Shown here: positions 1 to 7,840 of the stretch, one piece after another
Numbering within the stretch: position 1 is the first letter of the stretch
Layout of the letters: every line of letters starts with the position of its first letter
From: Euperipatoides rowelli
Taxonomy: Eukaryota; Onychophora; Udeonychophora; Euonychophora; Peripatopsidae
Length of the DNA: 12,174 nucleotides
Assembly (NCBI GenBank): GCA_003024985.2
Contig: PXIH01S0000028.1
Direction: 5' to 3' (one strand)
Notes under the pieces: model-generated
Database searches by the model: none
What the model was told of the DNA's origin: nothing
What the model saw: only the letters and a program-made list of their open reading frames with translations
Made by a program: the position numbers and the translations under genes

Positions 1-949
1 CCCCCCCCTGGCTACAACCTGGTGCACACTATGCACAATGGACCACTCTTTGGGCTCTCTCTCCGATTTTTGTAACATACTAGGTTCCATAAGCAATTTA
101 TATTAGTTCAACTTCAGTATACCAACTTACATGGAATAACAATCACAAACATCAATTATTTAATTAGCAGGTGTAAATAATATCCCTAAATTTACATTAA
201 TCTTTGGGTTGAGGGGTGTGAAGTGCTCCACACATATTTCTATTTATTATAAGACAAAATCTTATCAGTACAGTAATAAGTAGAAAGAAAAATTAAAGAA
301 AAAAATTATCACCAGGGCAACCTAGAAGAGGATATTTGTATCAGTATAGTAGGTAGGCCTACTCTTAACATTCTATAGACTACAGTATGTAATATGTTAA
401 TTGCAAATAAATATTGTTTTATTTTGTTAAAAAAAAAAATTCTATTTAAATCAAATTTTTTTTTTTTTTTAGATTTTATTAAGTAATATCACATAACAGG
501 TGTTCTTCCAGAACTTTTTTTTTTTTTAATTATTTATTAAGCCTACATAGGCAAATGATAAATAGTCAATGCTACTACAGATTTGTATATACTGTAATTA
601 ATGCTACAAAATATTATATAAAGAAACGGCTTAAATAACACTGCGAACAATTTTTCGAGTAAAAACAAAGAAATACAGTATCTATGCAATTCTAACACCT
701 TTACCAAGCAGAATAGTCTAAAGGGAATACAAAACGGTTTAAAATAATTTCGGCAAAATTTTAATTAGAGTAAATTTTAGTATTTTAAATAAAATGTAAT
801 ATATTGATTCAGCCCATACGTCTGCTAAAAATGCAGATTTTGTAAATTGAATTTAAAATTTATACACCCTGAAGGAAAAACGTATAATGGGTAAAATAAT
901 TCAATATTTTATCATTATAATATAAGATAAATTAAAGAACATTCCTTAC
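1..949 (-). other. Non-coding DNA, probable first intron of the host gene at 950-1100
   Basis: No open frame here looks like protein. The stretch is very AT-rich, with several poly(A) and poly(T) runs. It lies directly downstream (minus strand) of a consensus splice donor at 949-944, so it is best read as intron 1 of the gene whose first coding exon ends at 950; the next exon would be outside the window. Two LINE-like 3' tails at about 455-600 are annotated separately. Confidence 0.5.
455..600 (-). repeat. Two adjacent LINE/SINE-type 3' tails
   Basis: On the minus strand, two A-rich 3' ends follow one another. The first (about 455-520) ends in a poly(A) run and carries GTTCTGGAAGAACACC, which resembles GTCCTGGAGCAGCACC near 1770-1785 in the tail of the LINE fragment at 1716-3106. 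The second (about 518-600) has a GGCTTAATAAATAA tail, also like that LINE's tail. They are therefore likely short, 5'-truncated copies related to that LINE. No coding remains. The relationship is judged by eye over about 50 bases. Confidence 0.35.
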
Positions 950-1100
950 CTATTATTAAAACAAAACCTAAAATTCTAGCTATACTTGTTATATATTTTA
1001 ATGCAGGATGTCGAAGAGTCACGGTTACAGTAGTCTGTTCAATTAGATGTTCCTCGGTTAAACCGCTTTCTTCGTCTAATTTGCTACCGAGAGCTCCCAT
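950..1100 (-). CDS. First coding exon of an unidentified host gene (putative N-myristoylated membrane protein)
   Basis: ATG at 1100-1098 opens a frame of 50 codons plus one base, ending at the donor G|GTAAGG (intron starts at 949, phase 1). The product begins MGALGSKLDEES. Gly2 with Ser6 and Lys7 fits the N-myristoylation consensus. After an acidic stretch comes a basic/hydrophobic segment (RHPALKYITSIARILGF, then VLII) that may start a membrane helix. The start is supported by upstream CRE-like and YY1-like sites. The open frame continues into the intron to a stop at 915, which is read-through. I do not recognise the family; a small ER, Golgi or mitochondrial membrane protein would fit the composition. 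Remaining exons must lie to the left of the window. Confidence 0.55.
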
Positions 1101-1229
1101 TATAGATTACTCTTTTTAAAAAAAATCCAGCAAAAATATATCTTTACTTCAAATTTTCCATATAAAAAAATGGAGCCTTTATTACTATTCCCCAGCAAAA
1201 TGTGTGTCGGCTAATAAAAATTGATCAGA

Positions 1230-1290
1230 GCGAGTCGCCATGTTTAATAATATCAGAAGCAAAATGACGTCGCCATCTGTTTACAAGGGA
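1230..1290. promoter_or_regulatory. Probable bidirectional host promoter (two YY1-like sites and a CRE-like site)
   Basis: On the minus strand, AACATGGCGAC (about 1235-1245) and CAGATGGCGAC (about 1270-1280) match the ATGGCG core of YY1 sites, which in animal genes sit close to the start of transcription. A CRE/ATF-like TGACGTCG abuts the second (1265-1272). There is no TATA box. They lie 130-180 bases upstream of the ATG at 1100. On the other side, a donor-like GTGAGTAA (plus strand, about 1300) suggests that transcription may also start to the right. Confidence 0.5.
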
Positions 1291-1496
1291 GAAAAAAAAT
1301 GTGAGTAATAAAAATAAATATTGGCAAAAAATATTATTGGTCAAATATATTTTTTTAATGCTACCTGAACATTAAATAAAAAACGCTCCACGTTAATATT
1401 ATGACCTGAAATGTTTTTGATTTTTTTTGTCTTTTCAATTACGTATTGATTTTAATTGTGATGAATTTGAGTTAGTAGAAGCAGCGGTGGAAGTAC

Positions 1497-1610
1497 ATGA
1501 GACCATGGAGAAAACCCGAAGAAGGTTTACTGCGGCATATTATTATTATTATAGCAGCAATTGGTAGCATTATTGATAAATTTTTAAAAACTCCAAGCAT
1601 CATTAATTAA
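1497..1610 (+). CDS. Possible membrane microprotein (37 aa), divergent from the gene at 950-1100
   Basis: ATG at 1497 opens 37 codons to TAA at 1608-1610. The product has a basic/acidic head (MRPWRKPEEGLLRH), a run IIIIIAAIGSII that could span a membrane, and a charged tail (DKFLKTP). The ATG follows a pyrimidine-rich tract (about 1415-1438) and AG acceptor-like sites (about 1470-1486). A donor-like GTGAGTAA lies near 1300, so a short untranslated first exon from the shared promoter is plausible. An ATTAAA poly(A)-signal variant overlaps the stop. Part of the hydrophobic run comes from an ATT microsatellite, so chance is a real alternative. I do not recognise a family. Confidence 0.28.
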   Translation: MRPWRKPEEGLLRHIIIIIAAIGSIIDKFLKTPSIIN

Positions 1611-1715
1611 ATCAAATTGTTACCGTAACGTAAAAGTACAAGTAATGCAAACGGATGAATGTGATAAAAAAAATCACTCTTCTTGACAATGAAAAGAGAA
1701 ATTGAAGAAAAAAAA

Positions 1716-3106
1716 AAAAACATTTTTTTATTTTATTTATTAAACTTAGTAAGCCCTTCACCTCAAGGGTGCTGCTCCAGGACTTTTGTCAAAATATTAG
1801 GATATAGCCTACAATATGAAATTTAAAATAAAAATATATTGAAATTAGTATAAATAAGCATTTCTGATGAAGGTCCAGTAAACTGCAATAATTAAAAAAA
1901 AAATACTCATCACAAAAACACAAGGACAAATAAGGTCTAAAAATGTAATTTTTTTTCTTTGACTTGTCTTAAAACCTTGAAGACTAGTTTTTGTCTTACT
2001 ATCAAATGATAAGGTAGATTTAGATGATTATTCTCTTCTGTGTTTGACAAAAATATCCCCTAATTGTCTGGTCTGATTACTGATGTTCTTGAATACCTTC
2101 AACACCTGAAAATAAATCCAATAAATAAGGTGGAGCTTGACCATTTAATATCTTCCACATTAATGTAAAAATCAGAATTTCTGTTCTCTCCACTAGTGAT
2201 CCAATTTAATTTAGTCATTGCCATTTCTGTATTATAGTGATCATAACCAAAAACATAGAATCTGGCAGCCAGATTCTCAATCCTCTGTAATTTATTTGCC
2301 AGACCAATACCACAAGAATTATTTAAATTGAACCAAAATCAATTCTACACAAAATTAAAGAATTAAATAGCAACTTTAGTCCTTCAATTGGTAGAAATTT
2401 TTTGAGTTTCATAATAAAAAATAGTGTTCCCATAGATTTTTTATACAGTGAGTCAATATGGTTTTCCCAACTTAAAAACTTGTCTACTTCCTTATCCAAA
2501 ATTTTGATGGTTACATTGTGATATAATTTTATCATTTATAATTAGAAGATTCAGATTGTAAAAGTTTTTTTTTTTTTTTCTTGTTCCAATAAACATAATT
2601 TTTGATTTAGTCATTTAATTGCAACCTACAGTATTTTGTTTTAACCATGTATAAATTCTATTTATATTGTGTTCCAAATGAAGTTTCAGTTCCTTTAGGC
2701 TATTATTTGAATAATAAAGGGTTGCATCATCTGCAAAAAGAGATATAATTATGGCTATAGTTCAGTATATCAGGTAGTCAGGTAGACTATTTATAAATAC
2801 CGGTATCTTAAATAATAATGGGGCCCATATGGACCCCTGAGGAAGTTAAATTTTGTTGGAATGAATGATGAAATTGTTCTATCTAACTTTGTTGCTTGTG
2901 TACGACCAAATAAAAAATCCGTAAACCATAGAATGCTATCATCATCCAGGCCAAAATCAATTAATTTTAACAGCAATATAGGCTATAATGTGAAATGCTG
3001 TCAAAGGCCTTATAAATGTCCAGTGTGACTATTGCAGTTAGTCACCCTTTTTCAATATTTTGGACCCAGTCATCAATCATTCTAGTCAATGAAGTAGTCA
3101 CAGTGG
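1716..3106 (-). mobile_element. LINE fragment A (non-LTR retrotransposon, 5'-truncated)
   Basis: This is the 3' half of a minus-strand non-LTR retrotransposon, truncated within the RT domain at about 3102, where fragment B begins. The 3' UTR runs from about 2040 to 1716 and ends with AATAAATAAAATAAA followed by an A-rich tail. The order of conserved pieces (see the RT entry) suits the CR1/Jockey-type group, but clade assignment needs a tree. Stops and frameshifts throughout show an old, dead copy. Confidence 0.8.
2040..3102 (-). pseudogene. LINE A reverse transcriptase, C-terminal half, multiple frameshifts
   Basis: Read right to left on the minus strand, the pieces come in canonical RT order. 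An N-proximal segment has DDWVQNIEKG, then LDIYKAFDSI (first catalytic Asp), then GLDDDSILWFTDFLFGRTQ. LPQGS lies at about 2840 and the catalytic FADD box at 2724-2735. Past the palm come LSWENHIDSL (thumb, about 2455) and the typical C-terminal LNGQAPPYLLDLFS (about 2110-2150). These sit in different frames with several stops, so no functional protein is made. Both catalytic Asp pairs are readable. Confidence 0.8.
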
Positions 3107-4258
3107 TTATTTATTAATTCAAAGTTGAAGCTTTCGCTTATACAGTGGTTTTAAAATTCTTAAAACATACAATATATTTATATAATTTACTATACATAAC
3201 ACATGCTTTGTAAATCCTGACATTCAATCTATGAAGTGCAGAAATTTAAATACAAAACAATAAAAATAATAATAAAGCAAACAAACAAAAACTACAGTAA
3301 TATTGAGCAAATACTTTATTATTCCATATTTTACACAAATTTTCACTTTTTACAATCATTCTTTATATAGGTATTCATCTATTTCTTTTTTGAATTCTAT
3401 AAAACTCAAATCAAACATTTCTTTTGGAATACTATTCCAATAGATAGTAGATCTTCTGAAAACAGATCTAAACAGAATAGTATTCTTACTGTATAAAATT
3501 CTTATTTGATAATTATGTTTTCTTATATTTTTTTCTATTATTGAGAATAAAGTATTTATTATCATTCCTTTTTTAAAATAATTTCTTTATAGATAAAGAG
3601 TAAATCATTTTTTAAAAATTTCTGACTTGGGTTTAATCAGTTAAATTTTTTTTAATCTATTTTCATATTTCAAATCTTTAAGTCCTCTTATTCTCTTTGA
3701 CATAAAACAAAATGTTTTATCTAATTTATTAATCACTGTAATATGTTTATATTATTGTAGACCCGTAATCTAAAATGGGCTGTATATAATAATTATAAAC
3801 CAGTTTAAAAGCTTTTATATCAAGGCATCTCAGATTATTTTGGACGAAACCGAACACTTTTATTCTTGAATTGATTTCATTAAAATGTCTTTCAAATTTC
3901 ATATTTGTATCGTAATATATGCCTAGATCCTTAATACAATTTTCTTTTTTTATACCTTTAATAAAATAATCATGATTAGGATTTTTTTTTCAAAAATGCA
4001 TATTAGTTTTTTCAGAGTTAATTATTAGTTTATTTTTATCACAAAGATTTATAAACTTTGCCAATATTTCTTCTAATTCCATTATATTTTTATTATTGCC
4101 TATGCTTTTTATAATTTTAATATCATCTGCGTAAAAATGTAAATGATCTTTGAAAGTTATTGCTATATCTGCTATGAAGATATTAAACAAAATAGCTGAT
4201 AACACACTACCCTGTGGAAGTCCACTATTAAAAAATGGATGAAGAAAAATGACTCCAT
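3107..4258 (-). mobile_element. LINE fragment B (a different non-LTR retrotransposon, 5'-truncated)
   Basis: This second minus-strand LINE fragment is clearly distinct from fragment A in RT sequence and C-terminus. Its 3' UTR (about 3107-3353) ends in GAATTAATAAATAA directly against the cut end of fragment A. Its 5' truncation at about 4258 falls within the RT, directly abutting the PX-like ORF on the plus strand. I could not see a clean target-site duplication across the two ends. Base composition is even more AT-rich than in fragment A. Confidence 0.75.
3354..4257 (-). pseudogene. LINE B reverse transcriptase, C-terminal half
   Basis: The frame opens with GLPQGSVLSAILFNIFIADI (4145-4224) and the catalytic FYADDIK (YADD at 4122-4133). 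It continues to about 3990 as an uninterrupted 71-codon piece. In shifted frames follow KDLGIYYDTNMKFERHFN (thumb) and KLVYNYYIQPILDYGS (about 3760-3820). The last intact piece (3356-3565) ends VFRRSTIYWNSIPKEMF and FKKEIDEYL, the usual end of CR1/Jockey-like ORF2 proteins. At least one frameshift at the poly(T) near 3985 and stops in 3570-3770 kill it. Confidence 0.78.
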
Positions 4259-4534
4259 TATTTGAGAATACTCAGTCGTGCAAAAGGACAACAATGGAGA
4301 AGATTAATTCAAAAAGCTCCATTGGATTTAACAAAAATCATTAGTGAAATGGTATTGAATGCTATTCGAGGAAATATAAGTTTAAGTCCACAAAAAGTTA
4401 AACATTTAAAAAGACATAGAAATACATTAGTGCTACTAGCTAAAAAGAGAATACTTGTACGAGATAGTGGATTTCTTGAAAGTTTATTAGATAACCTTCT
4501 CCCTGCAGTTATCAGTCTTATTGCTAATAGATAA
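4253..4534 (+). CDS. PX/pX-like small basic core protein, N-terminus truncated
   Basis: The frame is open from 4253 to TAA at 4532-4534 and encodes about 93 residues. There is no ATG near the left end, because LINE B's 5' end sits here and may have removed the true start. The protein has a helical N-terminal part, a Lys/Arg/His-rich centre (QKVKHLKRHRNTLVLLAKKR) and a hydrophobic C-terminal stretch (FLESLLDNLLPAVISLIAN). A basic segment followed by a hydrophobic tail is the pattern of the adenovirus pX / adintovirus PX condensing-protein group found in Maverick-like elements. The match is by pattern, not by search. It is followed after 2 bases by another ORF start, as in compact viral gene pairs. 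It is the best-preserved viral-type frame here. Confidence 0.5.
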   Translation, partial: LHYLRILSRAKGQQWRRLIQKAPLDLTKIISEMVLNAIRGNISLSPQKVKHLKRHRNTLVLLAKKRILVRDSGFLESLLDNLLPAVISLIANR

Positions 4535-4536
4535 AA

Positions 4537-4901
4537 ATGGAAAAAATGTATTTCCGATAACATCATCCTTAAATCAAGAAATGGCAGCTATTTTAATTTT
4601 TTAAGGTTAGATAAAATGCAACTTTACAATCAAGTCTTAATAAAATATTTACCTGCTACTAAAAAAGAAAATAAAACCATACAATTTGAACTTCTATCAT
4701 CACAAAAATTATTTAAACATATTTTAGATTTTATACCAAAAACTTATCGGAAATCTGCTGAAAAATATCTTACAAGAAATGTCTAGAAATCCATCTCACT
4801 TGAACTATAAGGATAAAAATGAAATCATTATCCAAAATCATGCAATGCCTAATACTCATATTGTAGACTTATTAAAAAAAGTTCTAGGAAAACAAAAATG
4901 A
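4537..4901 (+). pseudogene. Frameshifted ORF directly downstream of the PX-like gene
   Basis: ATG at 4537, two bases after the PX-like stop, starts a frame that breaks within eight codons. Protein-like sequence continues in other frames: 4548-4604, then ATG 4616 to TAG 4784-4786 (56 codons, lysine-rich and helical), then 4809-4901 (30 codons ending in LLKKVLGKQK). Together they would make a roughly 120-residue basic, helical protein; at least two indels separate the parts. Its tight spacing suggests co-expression with the PX-like gene. I believe a comparable small ORF follows PX-like genes in other invertebrate elements, but I cannot name its function. The gypsy LTR begins 23 bases past its stop. 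Confidence 0.45.
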
Positions 4902-4923
4902 ATAATCAACCTATAATATAATC

Positions 4924-5090
4924 CGTAATAAAACAGAAGTTGAATGAACTTTTAAGAATACTTTATTATTCATGCAGGTTTACTAACATGGCTGTGGCTG
5001 CACACACTTAATCACCTGATTGATGACATCATATCTCCTTGTGTGTCACTACAGTAAAAATGGAAACTAAAACATATAAAATAAAATACA
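4924..5090 (-). repeat. Gypsy 3' LTR (about 167 bp)
   Basis: On the minus strand the LTR starts TGTATTTTATTTTATATG immediately after a polypurine tract and ends near TTTTATTACG, where a final CA may have mutated. It contains an AATAAAG poly(A) signal (about 4960) and a palindromic TGATGACATCA (about 5021-5031) that could bind bZIP factors. The outer end is placed by the TG start and a plausible TTAC end; without a second LTR the exact boundary is uncertain by a few bases. Confidence 0.6.
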
Positions 5091-5103
5091 TCTTCCCTCT
5101 ATT
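5091..5103 (-). promoter_or_regulatory. Gypsy polypurine tract (plus-strand primer site)
   Basis: AATAGAGGGAAGA on the minus strand directly precedes the TG of the LTR and lies 41 bases after the polyprotein stop. This is the expected position and composition for the polypurine tract of a Ty3/gypsy element. Confidence 0.65.
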
Positions 5104-5143
5104 AAGAGAACAAACACACAAACAATACAAATTGCAATCTTAA

Positions 5144-6440
5144 CTACAAATTAAGTCTACTTGGTGCTTTAACAACTCGCCCAGAAGCAGTAGTTCTCTG
5201 TGGTTGAACAGCGACAGCCTGACTGTCAGAGAGCAATGCCAGTGGACTCTCCTGTGGTTTGTAATGGCCTGGAGCTCTTTTTCAATTTGAGCAAACTTTT
5301 TTGTTCACTTTCAGTCAAGCTAAGAGAGGCATATTAAATAGGGTGGTCATCTTACGTAAGACGAGCGCCAAGACCATCTCGCGATACATCACACTGTAAA
5401 ACTAATTTCCTCGAATTATTAAATATAGTCAATACTGGCACATTCACTAGGCTTAATTTAATTCCTGTAGTGAACGATCATGTTCACACATCCACATCCA
5501 TTCAACAATGTTTTTTGTTTAGTTTCGTAGGATGCAGTAATAGTAGACAATAATCTCAAAAGTCCCTTTTTGATTTTTCCATATTCAGAATTGCTCTATT
5601 ACATGTTGTGGGTCAGATTTAATTCCCTCAGCCAACAATTCTTCCAACAAACTTCACATCAAGAACACTGAATTGAAATTTTTGTTTATTAAATTTAATA
5701 TTGTTCACGCAATACCACTGCAACAATATTATCAAGTTCTTCTCTTGTACTTCCCACAATAATTATGTCATCAAAGTAAACGTCACATCCAGTGATATCA
5801 CCAAAAATGTCAAAATTTCTCTTTTGAAATATCTCTATGGCTGAACTAAATATGAGCTTCCACTATCCAACTGAATCTGTCAAAAACGCTCTTTCATGTC
5901 CAGCATAGAGAAGACTGTTTTCCCACTTAATCTGGCAATTATATCTTTCATTTTTGGAATCAAGTAATGTTCCCTTTTGATAACACCATTCAGATCCCTT
6001 GGGTCCACAATCACAAGACTATTGACCCAATCAGTTGGCTTTGTGACAAAGCCAACTGAGTGGGTCAATAGTCTTGTGATTGTGGAGAAGTCAGATAGGT
6101 CTTTAAGACTATGCTTAGACCCAAGGGATCTGAATGTGTTTTGACCAAATCATCCAGAGTGTTTTTAAGTTTGTCATGTAAACTAAATGGCACACGTCTT
6201 GGTGTGTGTATCTTAGGTACAACCCTTCTTTTAGTTCAATATGACACAGCCCAGGGAGTTTTCCACATCCCTCAAATACTTCAATGTGTTTTTGAATTCA
6301 GATTTATCCATGTTTTCAGCTGTATAATTAACACCTATTTTTTTTACAAGACTTAATTTTATACAATCACGTAATCCTAGGAGGTACAGAAAAGACATTT
6401 ACCACTACAAACCTAATACTTTGGTTTCTCTGATTTTTTG
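5144..6440 (-). pseudogene. Gypsy pol remnant: RT and RNase H with polyprotein C-terminus; integrase deleted
   Basis: From right to left: a linker before RT (about 6140-6400) with stops; RT fingers PTDWVNSLVIV and DPRDLN; SMLDMKERF (first catalytic Asp, about 5880-5900); then a deletion of roughly 20 codons; then SSAIEIFQKR; and the catalytic YFDDIIIVG (about 5751-5785). RNase H is recognised by LQCDVSRDGLGA (about 5365-5400) and ASLSLTESEQ. At about 5260 the frame jumps from ELQAI straight to KPQESPLALLSDSQ and ends GRVVKAPSRLNL with TAG at 5146-5144, the usual polyprotein tail. The integrase (about 400 codons) is missing. Frameshifts, stops and a fold-back insertion (5982-6140) make it dead. 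Confidence 0.82.
5982..6140. repeat. Fold-back (inverted) duplication inside the gypsy RT
   Basis: Arms 6004-6044 and 6046-6086 are inverted copies, 41 bp each with one mismatch (6030/6060) around a 1-base centre. After a 33-base segment present only in the right arm (6087-6117 and flanks), pairing resumes for 19 bp (5987-6005 with 6118-6136). The left arm reads as RT on the minus strand; the right arm encodes the same RT segment on the plus strand. Confidence 0.9.
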
Positions 6441-6460
6441 ATGAACAATACCTTCAGGTA

Positions 6461-6892
6461 TCATTTGAATCTTGTTTCCAAAAGCAACAAGTATAGAATT
6501 AGTTTTATTAAGTGTATTTCTAATGTCAAGACCTTTAAGTGTAGTACACTAATTTCAGCCCCAGTATCAAGTTTAAACTTGACCTTTTGCTTACCAATTT
6601 GTATAGTCTCATACCAGGCTGTAGGCCTAAGGTTACCTACAGAATCAATTTTTAAGTCTAATTTGTTTTCTTGAACTTGAAAACCATCTATAAATAATTC
6701 ATCAAGGCCTTCAGAGAAACCAATATCATTATTTAAGTCATCTCTAGACTCATTGCATATGGTATGTGGATCAATATCAGTAACTTCGTGTAGATCAATT
6801 TTTTTCCTAGTTTCTTGATTTGGACAGCATTTGGCAAAGTGATTAAATTTTCCACACATAGAAAAACGTCTTCTAATATGCAGGGCAATATC
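6461..6892 (-). pseudogene. Gypsy gag zinc knuckle and retropepsin
   Basis: The intact open piece (6461-6859) begins MCGKFNHFAKCC, the second CCHC-type knuckle of a gypsy gag. Upstream, in a shifted frame, the end of a first knuckle (Cys-Pro-Ala-Tyr) is visible at about 6870-6892. After an acidic linker comes WYETIQIGKQKVKFKLDTGAEISVL, cut here into its parts: W-E substrate-side strand and the protease active site LDTGAE (about 6560-6575). A frameshift follows and protease sequence goes on in the next frame to about 6440. Capsid-coding gag is absent. Confidence 0.8.
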
Positions 6893-6897
6893 TAATT

Positions 6898-7461
6898 TTA
6901 TGTTTGTAGTTTTTTAGAAAGTAATTTTTTAGCTTTGTATTAGACTTCTTCAGGGGTTAGGGATTGTTTCTTTTCTTTATACATATGAATTAAATCAAAA
7001 TAAATGGATTGGTGGATAAACTGCATGAAATTAAAATGATTAATAGAGTTCGTTGTTGATGAAAGTTCAAATCTTTTTTTTGCATATCTTTCATTAGAGC
7101 ATAAACATTTTTAAAATTATAACATTCGTAAGTTAACTGGTCTTTGAAAGTAAAAATTCTTCCCATTTTTTGATATGAGTAAATACATAGCTGTTTGAAT
7201 TTCATTAAAGTCCAATGGAGTATTACCTTCAGGTATTGCTGATAAAGTTGTTGGTGCTAATCTGCTTCAGGTAGGTGGTGGTGGATAGATTGGTAGAGGG
7301 TCGGCATAATGATTGGTAGGTCCATCGCTCTATAGATACATTGCAAGTGAATCCGTATAATGTTTCATGGGTTGAGACGAAATTTTATTTTCAAGTAGGG
7401 GACTCGTTGCATTATGATGCAAAGACATTTGATTAGTTTTCTGATTACTCTTGCAACACAT
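6898..7461 (-). pseudogene. Unidentified minus-strand ORF (unit i), proline-containing N-part and helical C-part, decayed
   Basis: A protein-like frame runs from ATG 7461 (or ATG 7428) through two in-frame stops (TAG 7332-7330, TGA 7269-7267) to about 7060. It then shifts and continues to TAA at 6900-6898, with one more stop at 6942-6940. The N-part includes HYADPLPIYPPPPT; the middle has LDFNEIQTAMYLL and FTFKDQLTYECYNF; the C-part is basic and helical (MYKEKKQSLTPEEV, then KAKKLLSKKL). About 180 codons in all. Its C-terminus ends at the very point where the gypsy element begins. Upstream lie a palindromic leader and a CCAAT/TATA promoter. I do not recognise the family; capsid-associated or accessory viral protein is a guess from context only. 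Confidence 0.5.
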
Positions 7462-7489
7462 ATAATCATTTTTTTTAATAACTCATGAT

Positions 7490-7636
7490 GCTTCAATAGT
7501 AGTTGGAATAAAATACAGTTCAACAGTACTTAAACAGCAGTGAAATAATAACATATGTTATTATTTCACCACTGTTTAAACTATATCTTATTACAAATAC
7601 TGTTGAACTGTATTTTATTCCAACTACTATTGAAGC
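7490..7636. repeat. Long palindrome in the leader of unit i, with a nearby third copy
   Basis: Outer arms 7490-7528 and 7598-7636 are perfect inverted copies (39 bp). Inner arms 7530-7554 and 7555-7579 match over 25 bp with 2 mismatches, meeting at AACATATGTT. The right side carries about 18 extra bases between inner and outer arm. A degenerate third copy, in the orientation of the left arm, lies at about 7640-7692. In RNA from the minus strand the region would fold into a long hairpin. Confidence 0.9.
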
Positions 7637-7639
7637 AGC

Positions 7640-7692
7640 AATACTATAGTACTTGGAATAAGACACAGTTCAACTATCAGCGGTGAAATAAT
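7640..7692. repeat. Degenerate third copy of the palindrome arm
   Basis: AGTACTTGGAATAAGACACA and CAGCGGTGAAATAATG correspond to AGTAGTTGGAATAAAATACA and CAGCAGTGAAATAATA in the left arm at 7499-7550, with a short gap between. It overlaps the predicted transcription start of unit i, so a start-site segment has been copied and flipped. Confidence 0.7.
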
Positions 7693-7699
7693 GTGATGG

Positions 7700-7840
7700 A
7701 AAGAAATTGGAAGTTTATATACTAGCTATCTGACATTTGATTGGTTGTTAGATATTCGTTCAATCAGATTACAGTTTGGTTTTAATTGGTTGGAGAATGG
7801 AGACCAATGAGATTACATCTTCATTTTGATTGGTTGATAT
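7700..7840 (-). promoter_or_regulatory. CCAAT-array plus TATA promoter for unit i
   Basis: On the minus strand a TATATAAA box lies at 7721-7714. Upstream are CCAAT boxes in both orientations at about 7738-7747, 7761-7767, 7783-7793, 7802-7809 and 7828-7837, spaced roughly 20-25 bases apart, several as CCAATCA. A start about 28 bases below the TATA box falls in TCACATTATTTC (about 7685-7695). NF-Y binds CCAAT boxes; arrays of this kind mark strong or cell-cycle-linked promoters in animals and their DNA viruses. Confidence 0.6.

Larger units (their letters stand above)
4924..6892 (-). mobile_element. Ty3/gypsy LTR retrotransposon, 5'-truncated and internally deleted
   Basis: Read on the minus strand from 6892 to 4924, the order is gag zinc knuckle, aspartic protease, reverse transcriptase, RNase H, polyprotein tail, polypurine tract and 3' LTR. 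That is the normal 3' order of a Ty3/gypsy element, except that integrase is missing between RNase H and the tail. No 5' LTR, primer-binding site or capsid region is found: the element stops at about 6892, next to the C-terminus of another ORF. It lies between a plus-strand and a minus-strand gene block, so it probably inserted into a pre-existing element. Confidence 0.82.

Noticed and set aside
4309-4566. 85-codon minus-strand ORF
   Set aside because: It is antisense to the PX-like frame and has no protein features of its own; PX composition explains the lack of stops.
6111-6674. Plus-strand ORFs at 6111-6356 and 6438-6674
   Set aside because: Both are antisense to recognisable gypsy RT-linker and protease sequence.
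7490-7692. Palindrome as the missing gypsy 5' LTR
   Set aside because: It contains ATAAAATACAGTTCAAC, loosely like the LTR end, but there is no match to the rest of the 167-base LTR and no primer-binding site.
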